Numbered from the stretch's first letter, positions 7,916 to 15,527 are shown. The stretch: DNA of 21,967 nt from JBHHWH01 sp046756405 (GCA_046756405.1 JBHHWH010000038.1:1-21967), one strand, 5' to 3'. A program made the numbers and translations. The notes: generated by a model not told the origin, from the letters alone.

Positions 7916-9066
7916 CACAGCTCCAGGATCTTGGCGAGGACCTCCCGCTGGACCTCGTCGGTGCCGGCGCCGATCCTGCCGATGCGCATCGTCAGCCACT
8001 CCCGGGCCACCGGCGAATCCTCTGCCAGCCCGTACCCTCCGAAGGTCTGCACCGCCTCGTCGGAGACCAGGGCGGCGAGCTGTCCGACGGCCAGCTTGGC
8101 CATAGCGATCTCCTCGGTGGCATAAACGCCGCGGTTCCACAGGTCACAGGCTTCGTAGACCAGCGATCCCACGGCCTCCACTTCAGTGGCCACCTGGGCG
8201 AGCCGGTGGGCCAGCGCCTGGAAATCACCGATGGGCCGGCCGAAGGCGCGGCGTTCCCGGGCGTAGTCGATCGCCGTATCGAGTAGCGCCCGGCATCCGG
8301 CCAGGCCATATACGGCCACCGCCAGCCTTTCTCCCTGGAGCTCCCACATGATCTGGGAGAATCCTTCGCCCTCAACGCCCAACAGGGCCCCGGCGGGAAC
8401 CCGGACTTCATCGAGGTAGAGAAGAGCGGTGTCCGACATCTTGAGGCCCGCCTTGCTCAGGCTGCGGGAAAGTTCGAAGCCGGGCAGGTCGGTGTCGACA
8501 ATGAACATGGAGATGCCCGACCACGGTGCCCCCTCCTGGGCCGGTCCGGTGCGCACAACCATGGTGACGAAGTCGGCTCGTGCTCCGTTGGTGATGTACA
8601 TCTTGGAGCCGCTGATTACCCAATCCTCACCGTCCCGCACCGCTCGGGTTCGTATCGCTGCAACGTCGGAACCGGCGTCGGGCTCGGTGATGCCGATGGC
8701 TCCGATCAGTTCTCCGCGCAGGGCTGGCGTCAGATAGCGCTGCTTCTGTTCCTCGGTTCCGAACTGACGGATTGGAGGCGTGCACATGTCGGTCTGGACG
8801 GCGAGGGCGGTGGCGATGGCCTGAGAGACTCGCCCGATCTCTTCGAGGAACACTACGTGGGCCCAGTAGTCGCCTCCCTGACCTCCGTCCTCGACCGGGA
8901 CGTTGAGGCCGAAGAAACCCAGTTCTCCGGCGCGGTGGAACACCGCGTTGGGAAGGAACCCGTCCCGCTCCCAGTCGGTGAGATGAGGGACGATCTCACT
9001 CTCCAGCCAGTCCCGGATCGCAGAGCGGAGGAGATCGTGTTCCTGGGTGAACGGTGTCGTGGTCAC
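7912..9066 (-). CDS. Acyl-CoA dehydrogenase (upstream paralogue)
   Basis: This is the first gene of a two-gene operon of acyl-CoA dehydrogenases; 384 aa from GTG 9066. Family motifs are GITEPDAGSDV, WVISGSKMYITNGARAD, a long flavin/substrate core and the C-terminal FGGYGLAEDSPVAREW with RIGRIGAGTDEV. As in the downstream paralogue, the canonical Glu of the medium-chain type is absent (GAGT), and a Glu in the helix-G segment GERLAV is the likely base. The two copies differ markedly, so they probably serve different substrates or form a heteromer; tandem acyl-CoA dehydrogenase pairs acting as heterotetramers are known in actinobacterial steroid degradation. No hydratase or thiolase gene is close by. 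A 7-bp inverted repeat lies just upstream in the divergent promoter region. Confidence 0.93.
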   Translation of the reverse strand: MTTTPFTQEHDLLRSAIRDWLESEIVPHLTDWERDGFLPNAVFHRAGELGFFGLNVPVEDGGQGGDYWAHVVFLEEIGRVSQAIATALAVQTDMCTPPIRQFGTEEQKQRYLTPALRGELIGAIGITEPDAGSDVAAIRTRAVRDGEDWVISGSKMYITNGARADFVTMVVRTGPAQEGAPWSGISMFIVDTDLPGFELSRSLSKAGLKMSDTALLYLDEVRVPAGALLGVEGEGFSQIMWELQGERLAVAVYGLAGCRALLDTAIDYARERRAFGRPIGDFQALAHRLAQVATEVEAVGSLVYEACDLWNRGVYATEEIAMAKLAVGQLAALVSDEAVQTFGGYGLAEDSPVAREWLTMRIGRIGAGTDEVQREVLAKILELW

Positions 9067-9068
9067 GC

Positions 9069-9102
9069 CGTCCGCAGACTAGAGGGCATCCCACCGCGGA
9101 CG
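9069..9102. promoter_or_regulatory. Inverted repeat in a divergent promoter region
   Basis: Arms CGTCCGC (9069-9075) and GCGGACG (9096-9102) are perfectly complementary and separated by 20 nt. They lie in the 66-bp space between the acyl-CoA dehydrogenase operon (minus) and the nucleotidyltransferase gene (plus). A transcription factor site shared by both directions is possible. The arms are short, so this is tentative. Confidence 0.3.
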
Positions 9103-9132
9103 CGAGGAGCCGAGCGTGGCAGGATACAGACC

Positions 9133-9897
9133 ATGCCAGCCCCGGAGCCCTGGTGGTTGACCGGTCCCGAGGACGCCCCTTCGCCCTCGGCCGATGTTCG
9201 CGCCTTCGGGAACTCCTTCCGACGTGGAGTCGCCGATGTTCTCGGCGACAACCTGGTCAGCCTCTACCTCTTTGGCGCCATAGCGTTTCCCCGACCGACG
9301 AGTTGGCTCCTAGATGTGGACTTCCACTGTCTCCTCGCCACAGCTCCCTCAGAGGAGGAGTGCGAGGCGGTCCGGAACCTTCATCGACGCCTTGCAGAGA
9401 TGTGGTCGTTGGGCAGCAAGCTCGACGGCCATTACTTGCTCGAGGTCGACGCCAGCCAGGCCGGATGGCCGCAGTGCCGGGTCTTTTCCAACACCGACCA
9501 CGCCTGGGCGTTGCACCGGGCCCATGTCCACGGTGCCCGGTTTTTCCAGCTTGCCGGGGAAGACCCCCGTTTCCTCTTAAGCGAACCCGCCTGGGAGGAG
9601 CTGGACGATTCCTTGGACGCCGAGATGCGCTACATCATCGAGCATCCCGAGCATCCTGCCTTCGGGGTGCTCAACGCCTGCCGGGTGCTCTACAGCACCC
9701 GCACCCGGGACGTGGTGGTGTCCAAATACGCCGCTGCCCAATGGGGTCAGCAGGAACTGCCGGAGTGGGCAGCTGTCCTCGAGTCGGCAGTGCGTCTTTA
9801 CAGCCGGGTGGGTGGGGAGGACGACCTGGAGGCGGTCAGGGGTCGGGGGCGGGAGTTCATCTCCATGGTCTGCGCTGAGACCGAGATGCCCCGATGA
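9133..9897 (+). CDS. Nucleotidyltransferase-domain protein of the aminoglycoside-adenylyltransferase type
   Basis: The 254-aa product has an N-terminal polymerase-beta-like nucleotidyltransferase domain. The motif around LYLFGAIAFPRPTSWLLDVDF gives G48-A49 in place of the usual G-S, and the metal-binding pair D61-x-D63. The C-terminal helical part (VLNACRVLYSTRTRDVVVSKYAAAQW) resembles the AadA/DUF4111 C-terminal domain. It may transfer a nucleotide to a small molecule. Drug resistance cannot be claimed, since the G-S of the nucleotide-binding turn is altered and similarity to characterised resistance enzymes is only distant. I choose ATG 9133 because a GGCAGGA lies just upstream; the open frame extends further left only through the divergent gene. 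Its stop overlaps the AtuA-family start by four bases (ATGA), so the two are co-translated. Confidence 0.78.
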   Translation: MPAPEPWWLTGPEDAPSPSADVRAFGNSFRRGVADVLGDNLVSLYLFGAIAFPRPTSWLLDVDFHCLLATAPSEEECEAVRNLHRRLAEMWSLGSKLDGHYLLEVDASQAGWPQCRVFSNTDHAWALHRAHVHGARFFQLAGEDPRFLLSEPAWEELDDSLDAEMRYIIEHPEHPAFGVLNACRVLYSTRTRDVVVSKYAAAQWGQQELPEWAAVLESAVRLYSRVGGEDDLEAVRGRGREFISMVCAETEMPR

Positions 9898-11693
9898 AGG
9901 ACCCGGACCACGTTGTCATCTCAGGGGCCGCCGGCGCCTGGGGCGACTCATCCCTCTCCACGGCTCAGCTCCTCGCCGACGGGCGCAGCGACTACATCAT
10001 TTACGAGGGCCTGGCGGAGATCACCATGGCCATCCTCGCCCGCGCCCGCGCCAAAGATCCCACCCAGGGCTACGCCCGGGACATCATCGAGACCATCGCT
10101 GCTCATCTCACCGATTTTCACCAGCAGGGGATCAAAGTGATCACTAACGCTGGAGGGGTCAACCCCCAGGCGGCGGCGGACGTGATCCGCACCGCGGCGC
10201 GGAAGGCTGGCGTGGGCCTTTCCGTCGGCGTGGTGGAAGGCGACGATCTGTCGGGGATGATTCGGGAGTTGCGGGCGGCTGGCGTCGTGGAGATGAACAC
10301 TGGTGAGCCCCTGCCTGACTCTCCCCTGGCCTTCAACGCCTACCTGGGAGCCTATCCCATTGCTGCCGCCCTCGACGCGGGCGCCGATGTGGTGGTCACC
10401 GGACGGGTGGTGGACTCGGCGCTGGTGCTGGGGCCTCTCATTCATGAGTTCGGTTGGGATCCCGACGACCACTACGTCCTCGCCGCGGGCAGTCTCGCCG
10501 GCCATCTCCTCGAGTGTGGACCCCAATCCACGGGAGGGCTTTTCACCGACTGGAAAGACACCTCGAGCTGGGTCAACCCTGGCTATCCCATTGCCGAGAT
10601 CAGGCGTGACGGCAGCTTCGTGCTGACCGCACCGGAAGCCAGCGATGCCCTGGTGGATGTCCGCACCGTGGCCGAACAGCTCCTCTACGAGATCGGTGAC
10701 CCCGCCTGTTACCTGCTGCCTGATGTGGTGTGCGACTGGAGTCAGGTCGAACTCATCCAGAAGGGGGTCAACCGCGTGGAGGTGGCCGGGGCTAGGGGCA
10801 TGCCTCCAACTTCGACGCTGAAGGCCTGCGCCCAGGTCCAGGACGGATGGCGAACCCAGATGCTGTTGTTCATCGGAGGGAGGGACGCGGCGGCGAAGGC
10901 CCGAAGGGCGGGGGAGGACCTGGTTGAGCGGGGACGACGGATGCTCGCTGCTTCCGGCCTGGACGACTTTCGGGAGGTGAACGTCGAGGTTCTGGGCGCC
11001 GAAGACACCTACGGGCCCCACGCCCGACGCGGCGACACCCGGGAGGTGGTGCTGAAGGTCGCCGTGCACCATGATGACCGGGAGGCCGTGGCCCGCTTCG
11101 TCCGGGAGATTCCCTCGATAGGACTGGCCGGCCCTCCCGGAGTGAGCGGAGGAGGTGCGGGTCTTCCCCGACCTTCACCGCTGATCCGGCTGAAGTGTTT
11201 CCTGGTTCCCCGGGAGATGGTGGTCGCCCGTGTCGACGTGGACGGTGAGACGGTGGAGATAGTCCACTCGGCATCGACGGGCCACTCGCTGGCAGAGACA
11301 GTGGTCGAGGAGGGAGTCCATCCCTTCGCTCCTGAAGGGGAGACTGTGGAGGTCCCCTTGATCGCCATCGCCCACGGACGGTCGGGCGACAAGGGCGCCG
11401 ATGTCAACATCGGGGTGAGGGCCCGCCACCCCGATTTCCTGCCCGTGCTGTTGGGACAGGTGACAGCCGAGAGAGTGTCGGACTGGCTGGCCCATCTCGG
11501 CGCCCGGGCGGTGGAGCGCTATGAGGTGGTCGGCATCGATGCGGTCAACTTCGTGCTGCGGGGAGGCCTAGGCGCAGGAGGCACGGCATCGTTGCGGTTC
11601 GATCCCCAGGGCAAGGCCATCGCCCAGCAGCTCCTGGACATGCCGGTCCAGTTGCCCACCAACCTCGCCGACCACCCGGCCCTGGCCGACTAG
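9894..11693 (+). CDS. AtuA-family protein (acyclic terpene utilisation AtuA-like, DUF1446) with C-terminal AtuA-like domain
   Basis: The 599-aa protein begins with the typical VVISGAAGAWGDS and contains YIIYEGLAEITMAIL, KVITNAGGVNP and GADVVVTGRVVDSAL, all characteristic of the DUF1446/AtuA family over about residues 5-450. A second domain from about residue 487 (IAIAHGRSGDKGADVNIG onward) corresponds to the small C-terminal AtuA-like domain that is a separate or fused unit in this family. AtuA is required for citronellol/geraniol catabolism in Pseudomonas, but its biochemical step is unknown. In actinobacteria such genes often sit beside acyl-CoA metabolism genes, as here with two acyl-CoA dehydrogenases divergent from it. 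It starts inside the stop of the nucleotidyltransferase gene, so the pair forms an operon. Confidence 0.9.
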   Translation: MKDPDHVVISGAAGAWGDSSLSTAQLLADGRSDYIIYEGLAEITMAILARARAKDPTQGYARDIIETIAAHLTDFHQQGIKVITNAGGVNPQAAADVIRTAARKAGVGLSVGVVEGDDLSGMIRELRAAGVVEMNTGEPLPDSPLAFNAYLGAYPIAAALDAGADVVVTGRVVDSALVLGPLIHEFGWDPDDHYVLAAGSLAGHLLECGPQSTGGLFTDWKDTSSWVNPGYPIAEIRRDGSFVLTAPEASDALVDVRTVAEQLLYEIGDPACYLLPDVVCDWSQVELIQKGVNRVEVAGARGMPPTSTLKACAQVQDGWRTQMLLFIGGRDAAAKARRAGEDLVERGRRMLAASGLDDFREVNVEVLGAEDTYGPHARRGDTREVVLKVAVHHDDREAVARFVREIPSIGLAGPPGVSGGGAGLPRPSPLIRLKCFLVPREMVVARVDVDGETVEIVHSASTGHSLAETVVEEGVHPFAPEGETVEVPLIAIAHGRSGDKGADVNIGVRARHPDFLPVLLGQVTAERVSDWLAHLGARAVERYEVVGIDAVNFVLRGGLGAGGTASLRFDPQGKAIAQQLLDMPVQLPTNLADHPALAD

Positions 11694-11825
11694 AAGAGTC
11701 ATCTGGGAACCCTGTCGGGAAGGACGTTTTCCGGCTTATCCTGGGGCGATGAGGTTCGCCGGAGGCGTGGCCCGGGTACCCCTGACTGTGCGAGCGCTCT
11801 TCTCAACCAAGCCAGGATACCGGGA

Positions 11826-11838
11826 CCCGTGTTACGGG
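11826..11838 (-). terminator. Short hairpin 3' of the membrane-protein gene
   Basis: CCCGT-GTT-ACGGG is a perfect 5-bp stem with a 3-nt loop, 8 nt beyond the minus-strand stop at 11846 in the convergent gap 11694-11845. A longer-range inverted repeat, TATCCTGG (11737-11744) with CCAGGATA (11812-11819), lies in the same gap and could help end transcription from both sides. The assignment is weak because the stem is short and no T-run follows. Confidence 0.35.
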
Positions 11839-11845
11839 ACTCCGG

Positions 11846-12289
11846 TCAGACCTTGAGAACCATCACGATCACAGCGACCACGAGCAGGAGGGTGATGGCC
11901 TGGCCGGCTCGGGCCGCCTTGCGGCCATTGGCGCCGGCGCCGGGAAAGTCTCCCTCTTCAGCCGAAGCGAGGGCTGCTGTGGCAGCCGGAGTCAGGACCG
12001 CGCCGGCTATTCCGAGCGCAACAACCACCACCACCAGACCGGTGATGACGAAGGGCTCGGTGAAGCTGTGTCCGTCATCTACCAGCACGATCCCGATGCC
12101 GGAGAGCAGGGTGAGCACTCCGGCCGGGGTGAAGTACTTCCGTGCCGCCTCGATGAGGACGCCGATCCAGGCCACGGTCACCGGTCCCCCCGCTTTCGCC
12201 ATGCGCGGGCCGAGGAACCCGTTGAGGAACCCCCCTCCGATCCAGGCTGCTGCGCTCAGGATGTGGACGATCAGAAAGAACTCGGTCAT
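11846..12289 (-). CDS. Four-helix integral membrane protein (DUF2269-like)
   Basis: The 147-aa protein has four hydrophobic segments at about residues 3-25, 52-70, 79-104 and 127-146. The first contains HILSAAAWIGGG, a pattern common in small actinobacterial membrane proteins of the DUF2269/CopD-like type, where a His and an aromatic-glycine turn recur. ATG 12289 is preceded by GAGGAGGG at good spacing, so the start is secure. No enzymatic residues are evident and the role is unknown. It converges on the AtuA-family gene and lies 72 nt downstream of a lipoprotein gene of the same strand. Confidence 0.82.
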   Translation of the reverse strand: MTEFFLIVHILSAAAWIGGGFLNGFLGPRMAKAGGPVTVAWIGVLIEAARKYFTPAGVLTLLSGIGIVLVDDGHSFTEPFVITGLVVVVVALGIAGAVLTPAATAALASAEEGDFPGAGANGRKAARAGQAITLLLVVAVIVMVLKV

Positions 12290-12361
12290 CGGGTGCCCTC
12301 CTCGGCTCAGGTGCGATGCGCCACGGTAGACACCTGGAGGACCGACTGCGTCGGCGAGGGG

Positions 12362-12895
12362 CTATGAGACCGCGATCGGCCCTTCGATGCCGGTGACTGT
12401 CCATGTGCCGTCGACGAGGTCGAGGCGGTAGGTGAGCCAGGTTCCACACAGCCCACCGCACCACAGCGACACCGGAACTAGTCCGGTGTCACCGTCCACG
12501 ACCGGCTCCCCGACTCCCAGGATTACTGCTCCTTCGATGGTGGGACGCAGGTCCTCCGTGCGCCACTGGGCGGGGTCTTCGATCCACCGGACGGGCCCCC
12601 AGGCGCCTATGGCGGTCTCGATGGCCGCCCGCTCCTCCGGGGTGAGGAGTCTGGTGGGGCGTCCACCACCGGTGGGATTGCCGGCAAAGGGGTCGGTCCT
12701 GGTCTGGATCAGATACTCGGTAAACGGTGGGGGGCCCTCACCGAAGGTGTGGTCCACGGTGATGAGCTGGACTAGGGCAGCCGCCATCATATGGGCCGAG
12801 TTCTGGCCCGCCTCGGACCCGGGATCGGGCTGGGGCCCGGCCTCGCACGCGGCGACGACGATGACAACGACAAAAACCAAAGCGAAACGTCTCAT
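12362..12895 (-). CDS. Small secreted lipoprotein of unknown function
   Basis: The open frame reaches back to 13051, but ATG 12895 gives a clean lipoprotein signal: two Arg, a hydrophobic core FALVFVVVIVVAAC and the lipid-attached Cys17. The mature part of about 160 aa has a middle segment (TEYLIQTRTDPFAG) and a C-terminal beta-rich end with the pair WCGGLCGTW, which may form a disulphide, followed by LTYRLDLVDGTWTVTGIEG. The latter looks like an extracytoplasmic domain with an internal strand repeat. I do not recognise a family. It probably sits on the outer face of the membrane. Confidence 0.78.
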   Translation of the reverse strand: MRRFALVFVVVIVVAACEAGPQPDPGSEAGQNSAHMMAAALVQLITVDHTFGEGPPPFTEYLIQTRTDPFAGNPTGGGRPTRLLTPEERAAIETAIGAWGPVRWIEDPAQWRTEDLRPTIEGAVILGVGEPVVDGDTGLVPVSLWCGGLCGTWLTYRLDLVDGTWTVTGIEGPIAVS

Positions 12896-12984
12896 GCCGG
12901 TTGGACGCCGCCTGATGGCGAAACGGTTCCCCGTCCGATCTTCATTGGACAATCCCGGCGGCCTCAATGGCTCAGGAGCGGGGG

Positions 12985-13290
12985 TCAGGTCTGGTCGAGG
13001 AGTTCGGGAAGGACCCGGAAAACCTTGGAGCGGGGGAGAGCCTGGCGACATCCCGCGGCGATGGCGGCATCCATGGAGTCGCGCTCGACGTGGGGTCCGT
13101 AGGCGACTACGGGAGAGCCGAGTGCCACGACGTCGCTCGGAGCGATACTGCTGGCAAGGTCGAGGAGAATCACATCGGCGTTGGAGAGCGCAGCGTCCGC
13201 GAGCGAGGTCGCGGCGACGGCTCCGGGCACTATGGCCTGGACGCGGCTTGCGTCCATCAGGTTCTCGGTGAGGACTAAAAGACGGCTCAT
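12985..13290 (-). CDS. Small receiver-like protein
   Basis: The 101-aa protein reads like a stripped-down response-regulator receiver domain: an opening beta strand RLLVLTENL, a second strand ending in an acidic cluster (ADVILLDLASS, with the Asp where phosphorylation would occur), then SPVVAYGPHV and a C-terminal helix. It lacks an output domain. It could be a divergent receiver or a pseudo-receiver; conserved phosphorylation-triad residues are only partly visible. It ends about 90 nt before the downstream lipoprotein gene and starts 33 nt after the SRPBCC gene, all on the minus strand. Confidence 0.65.
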   Translation of the reverse strand: MSRLLVLTENLMDASRVQAIVPGAVAATSLADAALSNADVILLDLASSIAPSDVVALGSPVVAYGPHVERDSMDAAIAAGCRQALPRSKVFRVLPELLDQT

Positions 13291-13323
13291 CTTGCGGGGC
13301 GGCCTCTCGATGACCGTGACGCT

Positions 13324-13866
13324 CTACTCACTGAGGAGCCTGGAGAGGGAGGCCTCTGCGGCGGCGTTACGTTCGCGTTCTGTCAGCTCCACACCTTCGG
13401 GCACCAAGACCCGGCCGGCGGCCAGGTCCTCCTCGATGAGAAGTCGGAGGCTGGCCATGCCCTGGCTTGCCAGCCTCCTGAACTTCAACAGGAACAGCAC
13501 AAAGCCGACTACCTGCTCGATAAGCGGGCCGTGGAGCGGCCCGTACTTCATGGTGACGATGGTGCCCGCCTCGGAGGGCTCGAGTTCGATGATGCTGAGA
13601 AACCGACTCGAGCGGGCGGCCGTATTTTGTGTGACGATCCTGGAGAAGGGCTTCCACTCGAGGACGGTGTTGGTCGAGATCGAGTTGTCCATGTGAAAGC
13701 ACTCGTAGACGGTTCCCTCGCCGACCCTGCCGTTGCGTCGATTGTGGGTCAGCTGCCGTTTGGCACTGCTGAAGACGCTTCGGTGCTTAGGGTTGGTCAG
13801 GTATCCCCAGACCTGTTCCGGTGGGAGGGGATACTCCTCGACGAAGACGGCCGCCCTCGCCGACGT
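13324..13866 (-). CDS. SRPBCC-family (polyketide cyclase/START-like) protein with disrupted 5' end
   Basis: The reading frame is open from just after a TGA at 13867-13869 and encodes a recognisable SRPBCC-type ligand-binding domain starting VFVEEYPLPPEQVWGYLTN, where the amphipathic strand followed by P-P-x-x-V-W is the usual beginning. No ATG, GTG or TTG is available before that conserved start. The first in-frame ATG (13692) would remove the first third of the domain, leaving 122 aa. In another frame ATG 13882 (reading MSEAMNVGEGG) is well placed and would join by skipping one base. The gene is therefore either frameshifted, mis-sequenced by one base, or fused by frameshifting to the upstream ORF. 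The C-terminal part (GPLIEQVVGFVLFLLKFRRL) has the long helix typical of the fold. Confidence 0.6.
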   Translation of the reverse strand, partial: TSARAAVFVEEYPLPPEQVWGYLTNPKHRSVFSSAKRQLTHNRRNGRVGEGTVYECFHMDNSISTNTVLEWKPFSRIVTQNTAARSSRFLSIIELEPSEAGTIVTMKYGPLHGPLIEQVVGFVLFLLKFRRLASQGMASLRLLIEEDLAAGRVLVPEGVELTERERNAAAEASLSRLLSE

Positions 13867-14129
13867 TCATAGCCTCGCTCATCCCTGAGCCGTCTAAAGA
13901 TGTCGTCGACGAGCTGGTCAGCGAAGGTGCGATTGTCCTTCGCATCGTCGTGGAAGAGATGTTCGGTGTAATCTCGATTGGCGTCGTTGATCGTGTATTT
14001 GAAGAGGCGGCTGTCCTCATCGGATACGAACACTTCGACGAACCACTGTTGGCCCCAGCGGTTCCAGCCTGACCACACTTCTGCCAGACGGTCAGGGACA
14101 AGAGCGCTCGTCGGAAACACGTCACTCAT
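13797..14129 (-). CDS. Hypothetical 110-aa protein overlapping the SRPBCC reading frame
   Basis: ATG 14129 begins a frame of 110 codons, 21 nt downstream of the nuclease stop, on the same strand. The first 90 residues look like a real folded protein (WSGWNRWGQQWFVEVFVSDEDSRLFKYTINDANRDYTEHLF, split here only for description). The last 25 residues, rich in Arg, Ser and Gly, lie over the start of the SRPBCC domain in another frame and look non-natural. This fits a frameshift near 13860-13890: the true protein may end earlier or continue into the SRPBCC domain. I recognise no family. Confidence 0.5.
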   Translation of the reverse strand: MSDVFPTSALVPDRLAEVWSGWNRWGQQWFVEVFVSDEDSRLFKYTINDANRDYTEHLFHDDAKDNRTFADQLVDDIFRRLRDERGYERRRGRPSSSRSIPSHRNRSGDT

Positions 14130-14150
14130 CGCTGGCGCCGCAACCCACCG

Positions 14151-15047
14151 TCACTCGTCCTCCTGCCTGTTGTGAAGGTCGTGCCTGAGCTCATCGAGCG
14201 TCTTGCCCGAGCGCTCGACCTTCCAGGCATACCAGCCGTCGTAGGCCGGGATGCCGGCAGCTTCCGTGGCTGCCCTCGAGGGCGACGTAAAGGATTCACC
14301 TGATTCCAGTCGTATTGACCCGTTGGCCGTGATCTCCGCTCTGTAGGATTCCCCCTTCCTAGGCCGCTCCCAAACGAGATTGTCTCCAACTCGCAGGAGT
14401 CCCCCTTCGATCAAGTCCGGAATCTTGATCAGACTCCCGCCGATCTTGGTGTAATCGAACTCCTCAAGTCCTACTCCGGTGGCTGGAAATTCCGGCTCGT
14501 GGTCACCCTCCACGTCTATGAACCGCCGGCCCTGCTCGTCCTCGTACGCCGTCACACGGATGAGCGCTACAGGGACGTGGTTTTCCTTTAGGAACTCAAA
14601 GGCAGACCTGGTTCGGTCTTGGAATTCACGAGCCACAAGCATCAAGCGGGGATGTGGGTTGACGACAACCGGCGTGGCTGACTCGGTGAACTCTTGCCAG
14701 CCTTCCCAGAAGGCAGTTGGGCCTCCGTGGTACATCCCGGCAAGCCCATCAAGGCTGGTCTGGCGTGCCCAACCCGCATACTCAAGGCACTGGGCGAGCT
14801 GCCTCCGATCAATGTCTCGCTTGACTTCTAGTACGACAACTCGGCCGGACTTGTCAAGGGCCACGATGTCGGGAATCCCGCCTGTAGGGAGCTTTGGCTG
14901 GCGAGCGATCGGGTAAAGGGTGTCTCCGGTGAACTCTTCCAAGTTCGACCAGAGGAGGTTCTCGATCTCCTTCTCGTACAGGTCCGCTCCGCCGTAGACC
15001 CGACGGAACAGGACGAGTTCGCCTTGATGCACTTCAAACAGTGGCAT
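14151..15047 (-). CDS. PD-(D/E)xK nuclease fused to a RAMA domain
   Basis: The 298-aa protein starts at ATG 15047 with GGAGGG at good spacing. The N-terminal half has a NucS/DUF91-like PD-(D/E)xK nuclease core: E29 in the first helix, D60 in GGIPDIVALD, then E74-x-K76 in VVLEVKRD, followed by the helix RRQLAQCLEYAGWA. Residues about 206-276 (LIEGGLLRVGDNLVW through AGIPAYDGWYAWKV) match the RAMA domain, predicted to read modified bases and found beside restriction and methylase systems. A modification-sensing or modification-dependent DNA nuclease is therefore likely, as in type IV-like restriction. It belongs to a patch of orphan genes ending in an integrase. No methylase gene is in the window, so it may act alone. 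Substrate specificity is unknown. Confidence 0.85.
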   Translation of the reverse strand: MPLFEVHQGELVLFRRVYGGADLYEKEIENLLWSNLEEFTGDTLYPIARQPKLPTGGIPDIVALDKSGRVVVLEVKRDIDRRQLAQCLEYAGWARQTSLDGLAGMYHGGPTAFWEGWQEFTESATPVVVNPHPRLMLVAREFQDRTRSAFEFLKENHVPVALIRVTAYEDEQGRRFIDVEGDHEPEFPATGVGLEEFDYTKIGGSLIKIPDLIEGGLLRVGDNLVWERPRKGESYRAEITANGSIRLESGESFTSPSRAATEAAGIPAYDGWYAWKVERSGKTLDELRHDLHNRQEDE

Positions 15048-15207
15048 TTGCCCTCCAGCTCCCCTCGAGGTTATCGGCCAGGGTCCAGGTCGTTGCCCCC
15101 GAAGCTACCGCCCAAGACATGCCGGACACCGTAGCGGACACGATACGGGGACATCCCTCACATCAAGGGGGCGTCATTCAGCTCTGGGGCGGGTAACCAC
15201 CTCTAGA

Positions 15208-15235
15208 AGGGATGGGGGATCTAAGCCTCATCCCT
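15208..15235. repeat. Hairpin in the intergenic region
   Basis: AGGGATGGG (15208-15216) and CTCATCCCT (15227-15235) pair over 9 positions including one G-T wobble, with a 10-nt loop. It lies downstream of the 66-aa gene on the minus strand and upstream of the nuclease gene, so it could terminate the former. The rest of 15048-15326 shows only a near-duplicate CGGACAC at 15123 and 15135; I see no gene in it. Confidence 0.4.
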
Positions 15236-15326
15236 GTCTCTTGTACGGTCTTCAGCCAGAGAGGGGCTGTCAAGGGCACGAGGCTGGTTCGTCGGGACTT
15301 TCAGGCCGTAGGGCAATGCCGCTACT

Positions 15327-15527
15327 TCAGGTCGCTCTTTTTGGGACGGTATCGAAGAAGTGATCTGCTGTGCTGTAGCGGGCACTCTGCCCGCAGTCGG
15401 GGCACTGGTAGCTGTTGTCGATGAGAGTCGCCGTCTTGAAAGACTCGGGGTCCAACTGTATTGGGGACACGATCTGACTCCCACAGTGCTTGCCCGCCAC
15501 CTGGAGCTTGATGTTGGTGTCAGCCAT
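15327..15527 (-). CDS. Small Cys-containing (zinc-ribbon-like) protein
   Basis: From ATG 15527 the frame gives 66 aa: a first part with K-H-C-G, then Y-Q-C-P-D-C-G-Q-S-A-R-Y-S-T-A-D-H-F. The C-P-D-C and the earlier C-G together with the His could hold a metal ion. The longer frame (to 15821) is not supported because it runs antisense through the neighbouring gene. The ribosome site is poor and no homologue is recognised with certainty, so this is a reasonable but not secure gene. It is divergent from the 510-aa gene. Confidence 0.5.
   Translation of the reverse strand: MADTNIKLQVAGKHCGSQIVSPIQLDPESFKTATLIDNSYQCPDCGQSARYSTADHFFDTVPKRAT

Noticed and set aside
6839..8125. Long plus-strand open frame (428 codons)
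   Set aside because: Antisense to the acyl-CoA dehydrogenase genes; no family features.
9948..11072. Long minus-strand open frame (374 codons)
   Set aside because: Antisense shadow of the AtuA-family gene.
11749..11856. 35-codon ORF in the convergent gap
   Set aside because: Overlaps hairpins and the end of the membrane-protein gene; no ribosome site or recognisable sequence.
14091..14100. GGTCAGGGAC shared with the tRNA-Phe 3' end as a left attachment site
   Set aside because: Only 10 nt match, it ends inside a coding frame and the flanks differ; chance is likely in 20 kb.
15123..15153. Repeated CGGACAC units at a 12-bp period as an operator or iteron array
   Set aside because: Only two copies match; the third is degenerate, so no array can be claimed.
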